A DNA stretch of 64,000 nt from UBA1794 sp031552405 (GTDB taxonomy: Bacteria; Bacteroidota; Bacteroidia; Bacteroidales; Bacteroidaceae), in contig JAVBMN010000013.1 of NCBI GenBank assembly GCA_031552405.1, forward strand, positions 1 to 64,000, in the 5' to 3' direction. The notes under the pieces were generated by a model. That model made no database searches. It was not told the DNA's origin and was given only the letters and a program-made list of their open reading frames with translations. Positions within the stretch are counted from its first letter, which is position 1. Each line of letters starts with the position of its first letter. The position numbers and the translations under genes were made by a program. Below, in pieces: positions 26,601 through 35,221 of the stretch.

Positions 26601-27698
26601 GATATCTCGCATGCCTGCCTGGGGATATATCTTTTCAAAATGGGTATACTGCTTGGGGTAGTAATTGATGCCTCCAAAATAGGAACCTATCCAGATTCCG
26701 CCTTCCCGGTCTTTGCACAACGCATAAATTGCATTGTCTGATAAAGAATATGAGTCACCGTTATGAGCCTGAAGATGAGTAAACTGACCGTTAGACAAGG
26801 TATAAATAAACAGACCAGACTCCGTTCCAAACCAAAGTTCATTCTCCGAATAAAACATAATCTCACGCATATAAATATTCTTTCCTTTCTCATCCACAGA
26901 CAATAGGGTACGCACGCTCTTATCAGCCAGATTGATCTCTTTCACTCCTCCCTTGGATGTGGCTATGTACAAGCAGTTATTAGGCGCCGGAAGAATTTTG
27001 TAGATTGTTTCTCCCTTAAAGGGTTGCTCGCCGGTATTGGATACAAAAGGAGTTAATGTCTTCAACTGATTTGTGGAGAAATATAAGTTATCAGAATACA
27101 GCGCTATCCAAAAAACCGAATTGGGAGCCGCAAGGAAACGTGTTATATTGTGAGGCAGGGTTTGAGAAGACTTTGCCACAAAATAGTTCATTAGGTCCCC
27201 ACTTTTAGAATCATACCGAAATAAACCCTGTGAATCGACTGAAATCCAGATAGCTCCTTTCCCGTCGCCACTAATGGTAGTCACCGAATTTAGGATGGAA
27301 GTACCCTGATCACTCTTCTTCAGGAAGCGGCGTATAGACTCTGTATGAGGCGAATAGATATAGACTCCGGCATCGGTACCAACCCAGATCTCTTTATTTT
27401 CATCTTCATAAAGTGTAGTCACAAAGCTGTTTTTCAGGTTGCCATGCTCCTGATTGTAATACTTAAAAGAAAGCCCGTCATAGCGGCAAAGCCCATTCTT
27501 CATACTTCCAAACCACAAAAAGCCCTGATGGTCCTGCAATATGGAACTAATTGAATGCATTGGGTTTTCGCCACTCATCTCCAACGATCGGAAATAATAG
27601 CGGAAGGCATTGTCGGATAATGCTTTGGTACATGGCATGAGAGCTCCTAATACTGTACATAAGACAATACGAAACAGGGAAACTTGCAGATTTTTCAT
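23655..27698 (-). CDS. Hybrid two-component system sensor/response regulator (HTCS)
   Basis: 1347 aa single-chain signalling protein of Bacteroides type. A signal sequence leads into a periplasmic double beta-propeller (residues about 30-700, repeats such as DENKEIWVGTDAGVYIYS), then a Y_Y_Y domain near 720-785. A transmembrane helix follows near 788-808. The cytoplasmic part has a histidine kinase (FFTNVTHEIRTPL, His near 846; GTGIGLALSRSLAELH), a receiver domain (Asp in ISDVMMPRMDG near 1147) and an AraC-type HTH at about 1230-1345 (SYFAKCFQKQFGVLP). Such proteins bind an oligosaccharide directly and activate the neighbouring polysaccharide-use genes. All hydrolase genes from 7421 to 23296 lie downstream on the same strand and are its likely targets. 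Confidence 0.96.
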   Translation of the reverse strand: MKNLQVSLFRIVLCTVLGALMPCTKALSDNAFRYYFRSLEMSGENPMHSISSILQDHQGFLWFGSMKNGLCRYDGLSFKYYNQEHGNLKNSFVTTLYEDENKEIWVGTDAGVYIYSPHTESIRRFLKKSDQGTSILNSVTTISGDGKGAIWISVDSQGLFRYDSKSGDLMNYFVAKSSQTLPHNITRFLAAPNSVFWIALYSDNLYFSTNQLKTLTPFVSNTGEQPFKGETIYKILPAPNNCLYIATSKGGVKEINLADKSVRTLLSVDEKGKNIYMREIMFYSENELWFGTESGLFIYTLSNGQFTHLQAHNGDSYSLSDNAIYALCKDREGGIWIGSYFGGINYYPKQYTHFEKIYPQAGMRDIGLRIREFSDSNDGTIWIGTEDAGLYNYNPADGTIQHFQHPLLYSNIHGLYRDGDYLWVGTFSKGLNRINLRTKELKNYMEGSMPNSLNASDVFTIGRRSKGGIWIGTTYGLLWYNYATDEFTRIPELNGVFVYDLTEDCHGNLWLATYVNGLYRHDAKSGKWEHFQHEEKNPYSLPSNKILSIFEDSKGQMWFTTNSGGFCRFDPSSRRFVSYDFQKGLPSNTIYQIVEDHNGLFWVTTNNGLVCFNPSTEEIKLYTQADGLLSDQFNYQSSYRDRSGKIYLGGIHGFIVFNPSNFVQNTFIPPVVLTDFRLFDKEAPIGTKKSPLKESITWTEELVLASNQNTFSFRIAALSFQAPQKNKLIYKLEGFDTDWHSVGQLPIISYSNLPYGAYEFKVKGSNSDGVWNENVRILKIHILPPFYLSWWAYCIYVIVGGIAVWLTFRAFKTRTAERNRREMDKFEQEKERELYTAKIDFFTNVTHEIRTPLTLIKAPLENLLNKKKLDPEVEEDLKIMDRNTNRLLNLINQLLDFRKTERQGFKLSFVSCDVVQILQSIVIRFIPFARQKEIEFLQEIPVDPMWVDMDQEAFTKMMSNLLTNAIKHAQSRLCLSCVRDMETNMLRVLVRNDGLVIPVEMREEIFKPFIQYKEVSRKTAIGTGIGLALSRSLAELHQGTLSMTDSTEYNEFLLCLPLTQAETVGVAVDTEKENKAVLVPESETVPGPVEEQTHADLPVLLLVEDNVEMAAYISRQLRKEYTVFTASDGVEALETLKEQFVNLVISDVMMPRMDGIELCTTLKSDLNYSHIPVILLTAKTALQSKIEGLNSGADMYVEKPFSVEYLQASIASLLRNRKKVKEACLRSPFVNTGSVAITKADEKFLRQLHEIVEEHMQNPDFCLDDIVDLMYMSRSSLNRKLKGLLDITPNDYIRLERLKRAAVLLKEEGGRINEVCYQVGFNTPSYFAKCFQKQFGVLPKDFVTGQG

Positions 27699-27789
27699 GG
27701 TTCTATTTTTATCCTAAACTTCATTTTCAACAACTAATGAAAAGGGAAAGAATCGGATTACCCGTACAATCAGGAAATCCAGAATTCTG

Positions 27790-27797
27790 CAAATATA
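27790..27797 (-). promoter_or_regulatory. -7 element upstream of the HTCS gene
   Basis: TATATTTG on the minus strand, 92 bp before the HTCS start, a perfect TAnnTTTG match. The -33 region is not clear. Confidence 0.5.
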
Positions 27798-27888
27798 CAC
27801 TTTCTTACAAAGAATGAGGACTAAAAAGGGAATATATATCCTTTTCAGTCCTCATTTTTTCATGTTTCGTGTACGATAACAGGCGTAT

Positions 27889-27963
27889 TGGTAGTCCCGA
27901 GGGGAATCGAACCCCTATCTAAAGTTTAGGAAACTTCTATTCTATCCGTTGAACTACAGGACC
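27889..27963 (-). tRNA. tRNA-Arg (anticodon CCT)
   Basis: On the minus strand the sequence begins GGTCCTGTAGTTCAACGG and folds as a cloverleaf: 7-bp acceptor GGTCCTG/CGGGACT with G-U at the top, D-arm, anticodon loop TTCCTAA with anticodon CCT, and T-arm GGGGTTCGATTCCCC. It ends in an encoded CCA. It decodes AGG arginine codons. Confidence 0.95.
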
Positions 27964-28157
27964 GCTCTTTTTCATAAAAGTGCGACAAAGATAGGGGTTT
28001 TTGATGAAGTGACAAAGAAACAGGGAGAAGTAGGGAGATAATTTTGGGGGTTAGCCGGGTAAAATAAAAGGGGAAATGGATGGGATTTCAGTTTTAATTC
28101 AGAATAGAGGTGTTCTTTTGACCATTCATTATCTGCACACTTATTAAGTTATAAAGG

Positions 28158-30593
28158 ATGAAGAAGCTGATTATCGGAATACTGTGCACTGTATTCTTGC
28201 TGTGTACTTCTGCCTTCGCCGGGACACCGGGAGGTGTAAGAGGAAAGGTTATTGATGCAAAAACCCGTGAGGGGGTTGAGTTTGTGAATATTAAGGTGAC
28301 ACAAAAAGGAGCTACCTCTCTTTTACAGGGCAGCCTGTCGGATATACAAGGGGCGTTTCAAATAGGCGGACTGAAGCCAGGGATGTATGAAGTCACCTTC
28401 TCGTGCATTGGGTATAAGGACGCGGTAAGAGAAGTACAGCTAAGCGCAGCCTCGCAGGTGATCGACCTGAAACAAATTTCCTTGAGCATCAACGAAAAAG
28501 TACTGCAAGAGGTGGAAGTGACCGGACAGCGGTCGCAGATGCGGTTTGAGATCGACAAGAAAATCTTTAACGTAGGGCAAGACCTCTCCTCATCCGGCGA
28601 GTCCGCCTCGGAGGTGCTGGAGAATATCCCCACCGTAGAGGTGGACATGGAAGGAGAGGTGTCACTTCGCGGCAATTCCAGCGTGACCATCTGGATCAAC
28701 GGGAAAGAGTCGGGACTTACGGCCGACAACCGCGCACAAATCCTACAACAGCTCCCCGCCGAAACCATTGATCGCATTGAGATTATTACCAACCCCTCGG
28801 CACGGTTCAGTTCAGAGGGCACGGCCGGAATCATTAATATCATCCTGAGAGCCGACCGCAAAGCGGGATACTTCGGCAGCATCCAGGCCGGAGGAAATAC
28901 GGAAGGAAGAGCCAATGCCGGAGTGAATTTCAACTACAGCAGCCCCAAGCTGGATGTAAATGCAGGCGCAGGTTACCGACACAATGAAAATAGCGGAGGA
29001 GGGTTGTCAGATCGTAATTACCTGACAGACAACACCTACCTAAACAGCCGCACCCACAACGAAGGAAACGGAAACAACTTCTTCGGCCGCGCAGGAATGG
29101 CATACTACTTCTCGAAGACGGATGAAGTGACACTGAATGGTTTTGCCAACTTTGGCGACAGGAAGAACCATACTGATATCAATTACGATGCCTCGGCCTA
29201 CAAAAGCCTGCGCACCTCGGACTCCGACAACCAGATGAAAGGCGGCAATGTAAACCTGGGCTACAAACACAACTTCAACAACCCCGACCACTATCTGGAC
29301 TTTACCGCCTCCTACAGCATCTGGAACTCTGATAACTCATCTCTCTACCACCAGACGTACGAGAACAACCCCGCCCGCACCGTATACCAGAACCAAAACA
29401 ACCAGAGCGACCGGGAAAACTGGGCCTTCCAACTGGATTATCTGTTGCAGCCCAGCAAAAATTCAAAGGTAGAAGCCGGCTACAAAGGAACCATAAGCAG
29501 GCAGGACAACCCGGTACAAACCCTCTCGGGCAGCAGCCCTGAGGATGCCCAACCCGACTACCCACTCTACAACCGTTTTATCTATGACGAAGACCTCCAC
29601 GCCCTCTATGCCACCTACTCCGGAAAGCTGAAAGACTTTGGCTTCCAGCTGGGTCTGAGGGGAGAGTACACCCTTACCAACAGCCGTTCGGACGGAACGG
29701 AGGATGGCACAGAAGTACCGGGCATCCCCTTCAGAAGGGAGTACTTCAGCCTGTTTCCCAGCGTGTTCCTCTCATACAGCCTGCCCCGTGAGAATGAGAT
29801 CCAGATCAATTACTCACGCCGCATCTCCCGCCCACGGGGATCGGAGATCAACAGCTTCCGCAACATTACCGACTCCACAAATATCTCAAGCGGAAACCCC
29901 TTCCTCGACCCCGAATTCGCCAATGTATGCGAACTCAACTACATCAAAAGCTGGACGGAACACACCCTCTCGGCCTCCCTCTACTACCGCACCACGGAGG
30001 ATGTAATAGAAGATGTAAGTTATGTGATGGATGACATTATGTACTCCACCTCTGTCAATGTAACCAAAGACCAGTCCGTAGGCCTGGATCTCACGGGAAA
30101 GAACAGGCTCACCCGCTGGCTGGAACTGACCAGCAGCTTTGAGATGTATTATTACAAACTCAGCGGTTTTGAGTACCTCGGAACCATGTATGACCGGCAG
30201 GAACAGTTCTCCTGGGAGGCACGCCTTAGTGCAAACCTGTCACTGCCCTGGGGAATCGCCCTCCAGATTACCGGCGACTACGACTCACCCGAGGCAGTAT
30301 CCCAAGGCACACGCGAGTCCAGATATTTCATGAACGCCGGGCTGAAAAAGAGCTTCTTCGACAAAGCCCTCAATATTAACCTCACCGCCCGCGACATCCT
30401 AGACTCTCGCACCCGGAAAACCACTACCTCAGGCCGCAACTTTACCCAATACTCCGAACGGTGGCAGAGCGGCCCGCAGGTAGGAATCACCGTTACCTAC
30501 AACTTCGGAAACATGAAAGCCAAACAGAATAAAAAGCTTAAAGGAGACGATGGCGGAGGAGATGATTTCGACTCCGGGGATGGAGATGAATAA
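28158..30593 (+). CDS. TonB-receptor-like outer membrane beta-barrel protein, copy 1
   Basis: 811 aa. Signal peptide MKKLIIGILCTVFLLCTSAFA, then a carboxypeptidase-regulatory-like beta-sandwich (residues 24-110, GGVRGKVIDAKTREGVEFVNI), a plug-like domain (about 125-235, ending ITNPSARFSSEGTAGIINIIL) and a large C-terminal barrel of the outer-membrane beta-barrel family (about 380-785, YSRRISRPRGSEINSF). After the last strand (VGITVTYNFG) it carries an unusual hydrophilic tail of about 26 residues rich in Lys, Gly and Asp. No SusD-like partner is nearby, so it is not a classical SusC pair. The next gene is a close paralog. Substrate unknown. Confidence 0.88.
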   Translation: MKKLIIGILCTVFLLCTSAFAGTPGGVRGKVIDAKTREGVEFVNIKVTQKGATSLLQGSLSDIQGAFQIGGLKPGMYEVTFSCIGYKDAVREVQLSAASQVIDLKQISLSINEKVLQEVEVTGQRSQMRFEIDKKIFNVGQDLSSSGESASEVLENIPTVEVDMEGEVSLRGNSSVTIWINGKESGLTADNRAQILQQLPAETIDRIEIITNPSARFSSEGTAGIINIILRADRKAGYFGSIQAGGNTEGRANAGVNFNYSSPKLDVNAGAGYRHNENSGGGLSDRNYLTDNTYLNSRTHNEGNGNNFFGRAGMAYYFSKTDEVTLNGFANFGDRKNHTDINYDASAYKSLRTSDSDNQMKGGNVNLGYKHNFNNPDHYLDFTASYSIWNSDNSSLYHQTYENNPARTVYQNQNNQSDRENWAFQLDYLLQPSKNSKVEAGYKGTISRQDNPVQTLSGSSPEDAQPDYPLYNRFIYDEDLHALYATYSGKLKDFGFQLGLRGEYTLTNSRSDGTEDGTEVPGIPFRREYFSLFPSVFLSYSLPRENEIQINYSRRISRPRGSEINSFRNITDSTNISSGNPFLDPEFANVCELNYIKSWTEHTLSASLYYRTTEDVIEDVSYVMDDIMYSTSVNVTKDQSVGLDLTGKNRLTRWLELTSSFEMYYYKLSGFEYLGTMYDRQEQFSWEARLSANLSLPWGIALQITGDYDSPEAVSQGTRESRYFMNAGLKKSFFDKALNINLTARDILDSRTRKTTTSGRNFTQYSERWQSGPQVGITVTYNFGNMKAKQNKKLKGDDGGGDDFDSGDGDE

Positions 30594-30612
30594 CCTGCAT
30601 GTGGCTACACTA

Positions 30613-30676
30613 AAAACTCGTACGCACCAGTCCAACAACCGGAGCGCACGAGTTTTATAATTGGCGGGCACCAATT
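30613..30676 (+). terminator. Two hairpins between the tandem barrel genes
   Basis: AAAACTCGT...ACGAGTTTT (30613-30656) forms a terminator-like stem about 20 bp past the stop, and AATTGG-CGGGCA-CCAATT (30659-30676) forms a second small hairpin. The CTCGTGC / ATTGGTGGGCAC words also recur in the 48.3-kb repeat region. Probably ends the first transcript. Confidence 0.6.
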
Positions 30677-30783
30677 ATTAGACTGGCGTGCTGAAATCGG
30701 TTGTTAAAATCCACTTACATTTTAAACCTTTTCGCAAAATACTATCAAAGTGAGAGATTAAAATGCCCTTATCAATTTTAGAA

Positions 30784-33219
30784 ATGAAGAAAGTAATTGC
30801 AGGACTACTATGTAGTATGTTCCTACTCTGTGCCCATGCGGCATCCGCAGTGCCGGGAGGCATCAAAGGAAAAGTAATAGACTCAAAAACGCAGGAAGCG
30901 ATTGAATTTGTAAACATCAAGATAACTCCCAAAGGCTCCATAAAGCTCCTTCAGGGCGGAGTTTCCGATGGAATAGGAGCCTTCCAGCTGGGCGGCTTGC
31001 AGGCTGGTACGTATGAAGTAACTTTCACCTACGTAGGCTATGAACCCCTGGTAAAAGAATTCCAGATAAACAATGCCGTACAGGTCATCGACCTGAAACT
31101 CGTCAGCCTGAGCAGCAGCGACCAGCTATTGAAAGAGGTGGAAGTAACCGGGCAACGCTCGCAAATGAAGTTCGAGATCGACAAGAAAGTATTCAACGTA
31201 GGCCAGGATCTCTCCTCCGCCGGCGAATCGGCCACAGAGGTGCTGAGCAACATCCCTTCGGTAGAGGTAGACACCGAGGGCGAAGTATCCCTTCGCGGCA
31301 ATTCCAGCGTAACCATCTGGATCAACGGGAAAGAGTCTGGGCTTACCGCCGACAACCGTGCACAGATACTGCAACAGATTCCTGCCGAAAGCATTGACCG
31401 CATTGAAGTAATCACCAACCCCTCTGCCAAATTCAGCCCCGAAGGTACAGCCGGTATCATTAATATCATCCTGAAGGCCGACCGCAAAGCCGGATACTTC
31501 GGTAGTGTGCAAGCCGGAACCAACACCGAAGGAGAGGCCAATGCAGGAGCCAACATCAACTACAGCAGTAGCAAGATTGACGCCAACGCCAGTCTGGGTT
31601 ACCGCCATAGCCAACGTACAGGAGGAAGCATCACCCGCCGCACCAACCTACCGGATTATACCTACCTGAACAGCGACTCAGAGGACGATGGAAGCGGTAA
31701 CAACCTCTTTGCCCGCGCCGGAATCACCTACCATTTTTCTAAAACAGATGAGGTATCTGCCACTGGATTCGGTATGTTCGGCAAAAGACCCTCTACCACC
31801 ACTATTAATTACGATGCCACGTCTTACAAGAGCCTGCGTACCTCCGATTCTGACAATGAAATGAAAGGAGGCAACATAACGCTGGGCTACAAGCATAACT
31901 TCCACAACCCCGATCACTACCTAGATTTCTCCGGATCTTACAACTCATGGGGTATGGACAACGAAGCCACTTATAACCAGACCTACGAAAACATGCCCGA
32001 ACGTACTACTTATCAGCAACAAACCGGAGACATACGTAATCACAACTGGGCCATGCAACTGGACTACTCCAACAAACTCAGCGAGAAATCCAAAGTAGAA
32101 GCCGGGTACAAAGGCAACCTGAGCCGTGAAACAAGCCCCGTACAAACCCTGTCGGGCACCAGTCCGGAGAATGCAATGCCTGATTATTCCCTCTATAACG
32201 ACTTCCACTATGATCAGGACATCCACGCCCTCTACGCCACATACGCCAGCAAATTCGGCAATCTGGGCGTACAACTCGGCGTACGCGGTGAGTATACTAA
32301 AGTAGACACCCGCTCGGATGCCTACCCTAACGGCAACATGATGCCCGGAAATCCTTTTACAAAAGACTACTTCAGCTTCTTTCCCAGCGCCTTCCTCTCG
32401 TACAGCCTGCCGCACCAGAACGAGATACAGTTCAACTATTCCCGCCGCATCTCGCGCCCTTGGGGAGGACAACTCAACAGCTTCCAGAACATTACCGACT
32501 CTACCAACATCTCCAGCGGTAACCCTGAGTTGATGCCTCAATATGCCAATGCGTACGAGCTGAACTACATCAAAACCTGGGAAAAGCACACCCTCTCGGC
32601 CTCCGTATACTACCGCACTACCGAGGACGTAATACAGCGAGTGAGTTATATGCAGGATGATGTAATGTATTCTACCTTCGTGAATGTCACAAAAAATCAG
32701 TCGGCCGGGTTGGAACTTGTAGCCAAAGACCGATTTACCCGCTGGCTCGATCTCACCAGTACGCTCAACCTATACTATTATGAACTTGACGGATTTGAGT
32801 ATTACGGAACCACCTATGATAAACAGGAGCAGTTCTCCTGGAACATCCGCCTCATAGCCAATGCCCTGCTTCCGTGGGGACTCTCTTTCCAGGCCACCGG
32901 AAACTACAACGCCCCACAGGCCGTAGCACAGGGTACACGCGAGGCAAATTACTCTATGGATGCCGGACTCAAGAAAAACTTCTTCAACAAAACCCTCAGT
33001 GTAAGCCTCAATGCCCGTGACATTCTGAACTCGCGCCGCTGGAAAACAGAAACTTCCGGCGAAAACTTTACCCAATACTCCGAACGCTGGCGTGGCAAGC
33101 GCCAATTCGGAATCACACTCACTTACAACTTTGGCAATATGAAAGCAAAACCCAGCAAAAGGCAAAACAATGGTGAGAATAATAGCGGAGATTATGACAA
33201 TATGGGTGGATACGAATAA
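30784..33219 (+). CDS. TonB-receptor-like outer membrane beta-barrel protein, copy 2
   Basis: 811 aa from ATG 30784, giving the signal peptide MKKVIAGLLCSMFLLCAHAASA; an ATG at 30763 would add seven residues before it. Domain order is the same as copy 1: regulatory-like sandwich (GGIKGKVIDSKTQEAIEFVNI), plug-like domain, long barrel (NYSRRISRPWGGQLNSF) and a charged Asn/Gly/Asp tail after GITLTYNFG. The two are alike over their full length, with plug sequences such as SGLTADNRAQILQQ identical, so this is a tandem duplication that has since diverged, mostly in extracellular-loop-like stretches of the barrel. A hairpin pair separates the genes; the co-transcription state is unclear. No SusD or hydrolase adjoins. 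Confidence 0.88.
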   Translation: MKKVIAGLLCSMFLLCAHAASAVPGGIKGKVIDSKTQEAIEFVNIKITPKGSIKLLQGGVSDGIGAFQLGGLQAGTYEVTFTYVGYEPLVKEFQINNAVQVIDLKLVSLSSSDQLLKEVEVTGQRSQMKFEIDKKVFNVGQDLSSAGESATEVLSNIPSVEVDTEGEVSLRGNSSVTIWINGKESGLTADNRAQILQQIPAESIDRIEVITNPSAKFSPEGTAGIINIILKADRKAGYFGSVQAGTNTEGEANAGANINYSSSKIDANASLGYRHSQRTGGSITRRTNLPDYTYLNSDSEDDGSGNNLFARAGITYHFSKTDEVSATGFGMFGKRPSTTTINYDATSYKSLRTSDSDNEMKGGNITLGYKHNFHNPDHYLDFSGSYNSWGMDNEATYNQTYENMPERTTYQQQTGDIRNHNWAMQLDYSNKLSEKSKVEAGYKGNLSRETSPVQTLSGTSPENAMPDYSLYNDFHYDQDIHALYATYASKFGNLGVQLGVRGEYTKVDTRSDAYPNGNMMPGNPFTKDYFSFFPSAFLSYSLPHQNEIQFNYSRRISRPWGGQLNSFQNITDSTNISSGNPELMPQYANAYELNYIKTWEKHTLSASVYYRTTEDVIQRVSYMQDDVMYSTFVNVTKNQSAGLELVAKDRFTRWLDLTSTLNLYYYELDGFEYYGTTYDKQEQFSWNIRLIANALLPWGLSFQATGNYNAPQAVAQGTREANYSMDAGLKKNFFNKTLSVSLNARDILNSRRWKTETSGENFTQYSERWRGKRQFGITLTYNFGNMKAKPSKRQNNGENNSGDYDNMGGYE

Positions 33220-33237
33220 AAAAAGAAGAGTATAGCT

Positions 33238-33346
33238 TGCTTATTCAAAAGAACTTTCCGAACTTTGCAGCCTTATTTCAAGAAAATAGGGCTGTAAAGC
33301 TTTTTAGGTGCTTCCCATGCATCCATGATTGAACAGGACGTGAGTC
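33238..33346 (+). promoter_or_regulatory. korA promoter and structured leader
   Basis: TTG at 33238-33240 and GAACTTTG at about 33260-33267 make a near-consensus promoter. The transcript would open with a hairpin CAGCC-TTATTT ... AAATAG-GGCTG (about 33269-33297), then a CTTTTT run, and later GGAC-GTGA-GTCC (33335-33346), a 4-bp stem with a GNRA-type loop. A leader of about 90 nt with two hairpins before a metabolic operon could be regulatory; I cannot match it to a known riboswitch. Confidence 0.4.
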
Positions 33347-33364
33347 CAAAAACAGGTTAGTGTT

Positions 33365-35218
33365 ATGACAGACAAAATGATGGTTAAAGAATTGGAGAAA
33401 GTAGTAGTACGCTTCTCCGGCGATTCCGGCGATGGCATGCAGCTGGCCGGAAACATCTTTTCAAACATGTCGGCCACAGTAGGAAATGACATCTGTACAT
33501 TCCCCGATTTCCCCGCTGACATCCGTGCTCCACAAGGCTCACTTACCGGCGTATCCGGTTTTCAGGTACATATTGGTGCAAACAGGGTACTCACACCGGG
33601 CGACCGATGTGACGTGCTGGTAGCCATGAACCCTGCGGCCCTGAAAACACAGTACAAGTTCTGTAAATCCGAATCTATACTCATCATAGACTCCGACTCC
33701 TTTACACAGAAAGACTTGGAAAAGGCACTCTTCAAGACCGAAGATCCCTTCCAGGAGCTGGGCATTAAGAACGAGATATTCCAAGTTCCCATTTCTTCCA
33801 TGTGCAAAGACAGTCTGGCCGAGAGTGGCTTGGACCACAAAGCCATACTCCGTTGCAAAAACATGTTTGCACTGGGACTGGTTTGCTGGCTCTTTAACCG
33901 CCCCCTGCACGTAGCCGAGGACATGCTGCGCGAGAAGTTCAGCAAGAAACCCCTCATCGCCGAAGCCAATATCAAGGTGCTGAACGACGGGTATAACTAC
34001 GGTCATAACACCCACGCCAGCGCTTCTACCTATAAGATAGAAAGCAAAGACGCCAAACCCAAAGGCCGTTACATGGATATCAACGGCAACAAGGCCACCT
34101 CATACGGGTTCATCGCCGCTGCTGAGAAAGCCGGACTGGAACTGTATCTGGGTTCCTATCCCATTACTCCCGCTACGGACATCCTGCACGAGCTTAGCAA
34201 ACATAAATCGCTGGGCGTGAAAACCGTACAGTGCGAAGATGAGATCGCCGGATGTGCGTCCGCCGTAGGCGCTGCATACGCCGGAGCGCTGGCCATTACC
34301 TCTACCTCGGGCCCCGGTGTGTGCCTCAAGAGCGAAGCCATGAACCTGGCCGTTATCGCCGAACTTCCACTCGTGGTAATCAACGTACAGCGTGGAGGCC
34401 CCTCTACGGGTTTGCCTACTAAATCGGAACAAACCGACCTGCTGCAAGCTCTGTACGGACGTAACGGCGAAAGCCCCATGCCCGTCATAGCCGCCACCTC
34501 ACCCACCAACTGCTTTGATGCCGCCTACATGGCTGCCAAGATAGCACTGGAGCACATGACTCCTGTGGTACTGCTCACCGATGCCTTTGTGGCCAACGGC
34601 TCCGGAGCATGGCGCCTGCCCGATCTGAAAGACTACCCTTCCATCACCCCGCATTACGTAACCCCTGACATGGAAGGAAGCTGGACTGCCTTCCAACGCG
34701 ACCCGGAAACCCTGGTACGCTACTGGGCAGTGCCTGGAACCTCCGGTTTCAGACATCGTGTAGGCGGACTGGAGAAAGACAATAAAACCGGTATCATCTC
34801 CACCGATCCCGAGAACCACAACCTCATGACACACCTGCGCCAGGAGAAAGTGGAAAAGATTGCCAACTCCCTGCCCGGGCTTGAACTGCAGGGCAATGAG
34901 GATGCCGATCTGCTCATCGTAGGGTGGGGCGGTACCTATGGACACCTCTACTCGGCCATGGAAGAGCTTCAGGCAAAAGGAAAGAAAGTGGCACTGGCTC
35001 ATTTCCAGTACATCAACCCGCTGCCGAAGAACACTGCCGAAGTGCTTATGAAATACAAGAAAATTGTGGTAGCAGAACAAAACATGGGACAATTCGCCGG
35101 ATACCTTCGTATGAAGATGCCCACACTGCACATCACAAGCCAGTACAACGAAGTGAAGGGACAGCCTTTTGTAACCCAGGAACTCGTAGATGCATTCACT
35201 AAATTATTGGAGGATTAA
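33365..35218 (+). CDS. korA: 2-oxoglutarate:ferredoxin oxidoreductase, fused gamma-alpha subunit
   Basis: 617 aa. The first 190 residues form the gamma domain (VVRFSGDSGDGMQLAGNIF; FPDFPADIRAPQGSLTGVSGFQVHIG). From about 235 follow the pyrimidine-binding alpha domain (LYLGSYPITPATDILHELS, TSTSGPGVCLKSEA) and the C-terminal transketolase-like domain (LLIVGWGGTYGHLYSAM). With KorB it would oxidatively decarboxylate 2-oxoglutarate to succinyl-CoA with ferredoxin as electron acceptor, or run in reverse under anaerobic conditions. The fused gamma-alpha layout is the usual Bacteroidota form. Other 2-oxoacids cannot be fully excluded. Only 3 bp separate it from korB; no delta/ferredoxin subunit is adjacent. 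Confidence 0.93.
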   Translation: MTDKMMVKELEKVVVRFSGDSGDGMQLAGNIFSNMSATVGNDICTFPDFPADIRAPQGSLTGVSGFQVHIGANRVLTPGDRCDVLVAMNPAALKTQYKFCKSESILIIDSDSFTQKDLEKALFKTEDPFQELGIKNEIFQVPISSMCKDSLAESGLDHKAILRCKNMFALGLVCWLFNRPLHVAEDMLREKFSKKPLIAEANIKVLNDGYNYGHNTHASASTYKIESKDAKPKGRYMDINGNKATSYGFIAAAEKAGLELYLGSYPITPATDILHELSKHKSLGVKTVQCEDEIAGCASAVGAAYAGALAITSTSGPGVCLKSEAMNLAVIAELPLVVINVQRGGPSTGLPTKSEQTDLLQALYGRNGESPMPVIAATSPTNCFDAAYMAAKIALEHMTPVVLLTDAFVANGSGAWRLPDLKDYPSITPHYVTPDMEGSWTAFQRDPETLVRYWAVPGTSGFRHRVGGLEKDNKTGIISTDPENHNLMTHLRQEKVEKIANSLPGLELQGNEDADLLIVGWGGTYGHLYSAMEELQAKGKKVALAHFQYINPLPKNTAEVLMKYKKIVVAEQNMGQFAGYLRMKMPTLHITSQYNEVKGQPFVTQELVDAFTKLLED

Positions 35219-35221
35219 ACA

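Noticed and set aside
27889..28158. tRNA-Arg as an integration site for a mobile island
   Set aside because: No integrase and no repeated tRNA 3' end was seen on either side.
28158..33219. The two barrel genes as a SusC/SusD pair
   Set aside because: Both proteins have the same plug/barrel layout; neither has a lipobox or SusD-like helical fold.
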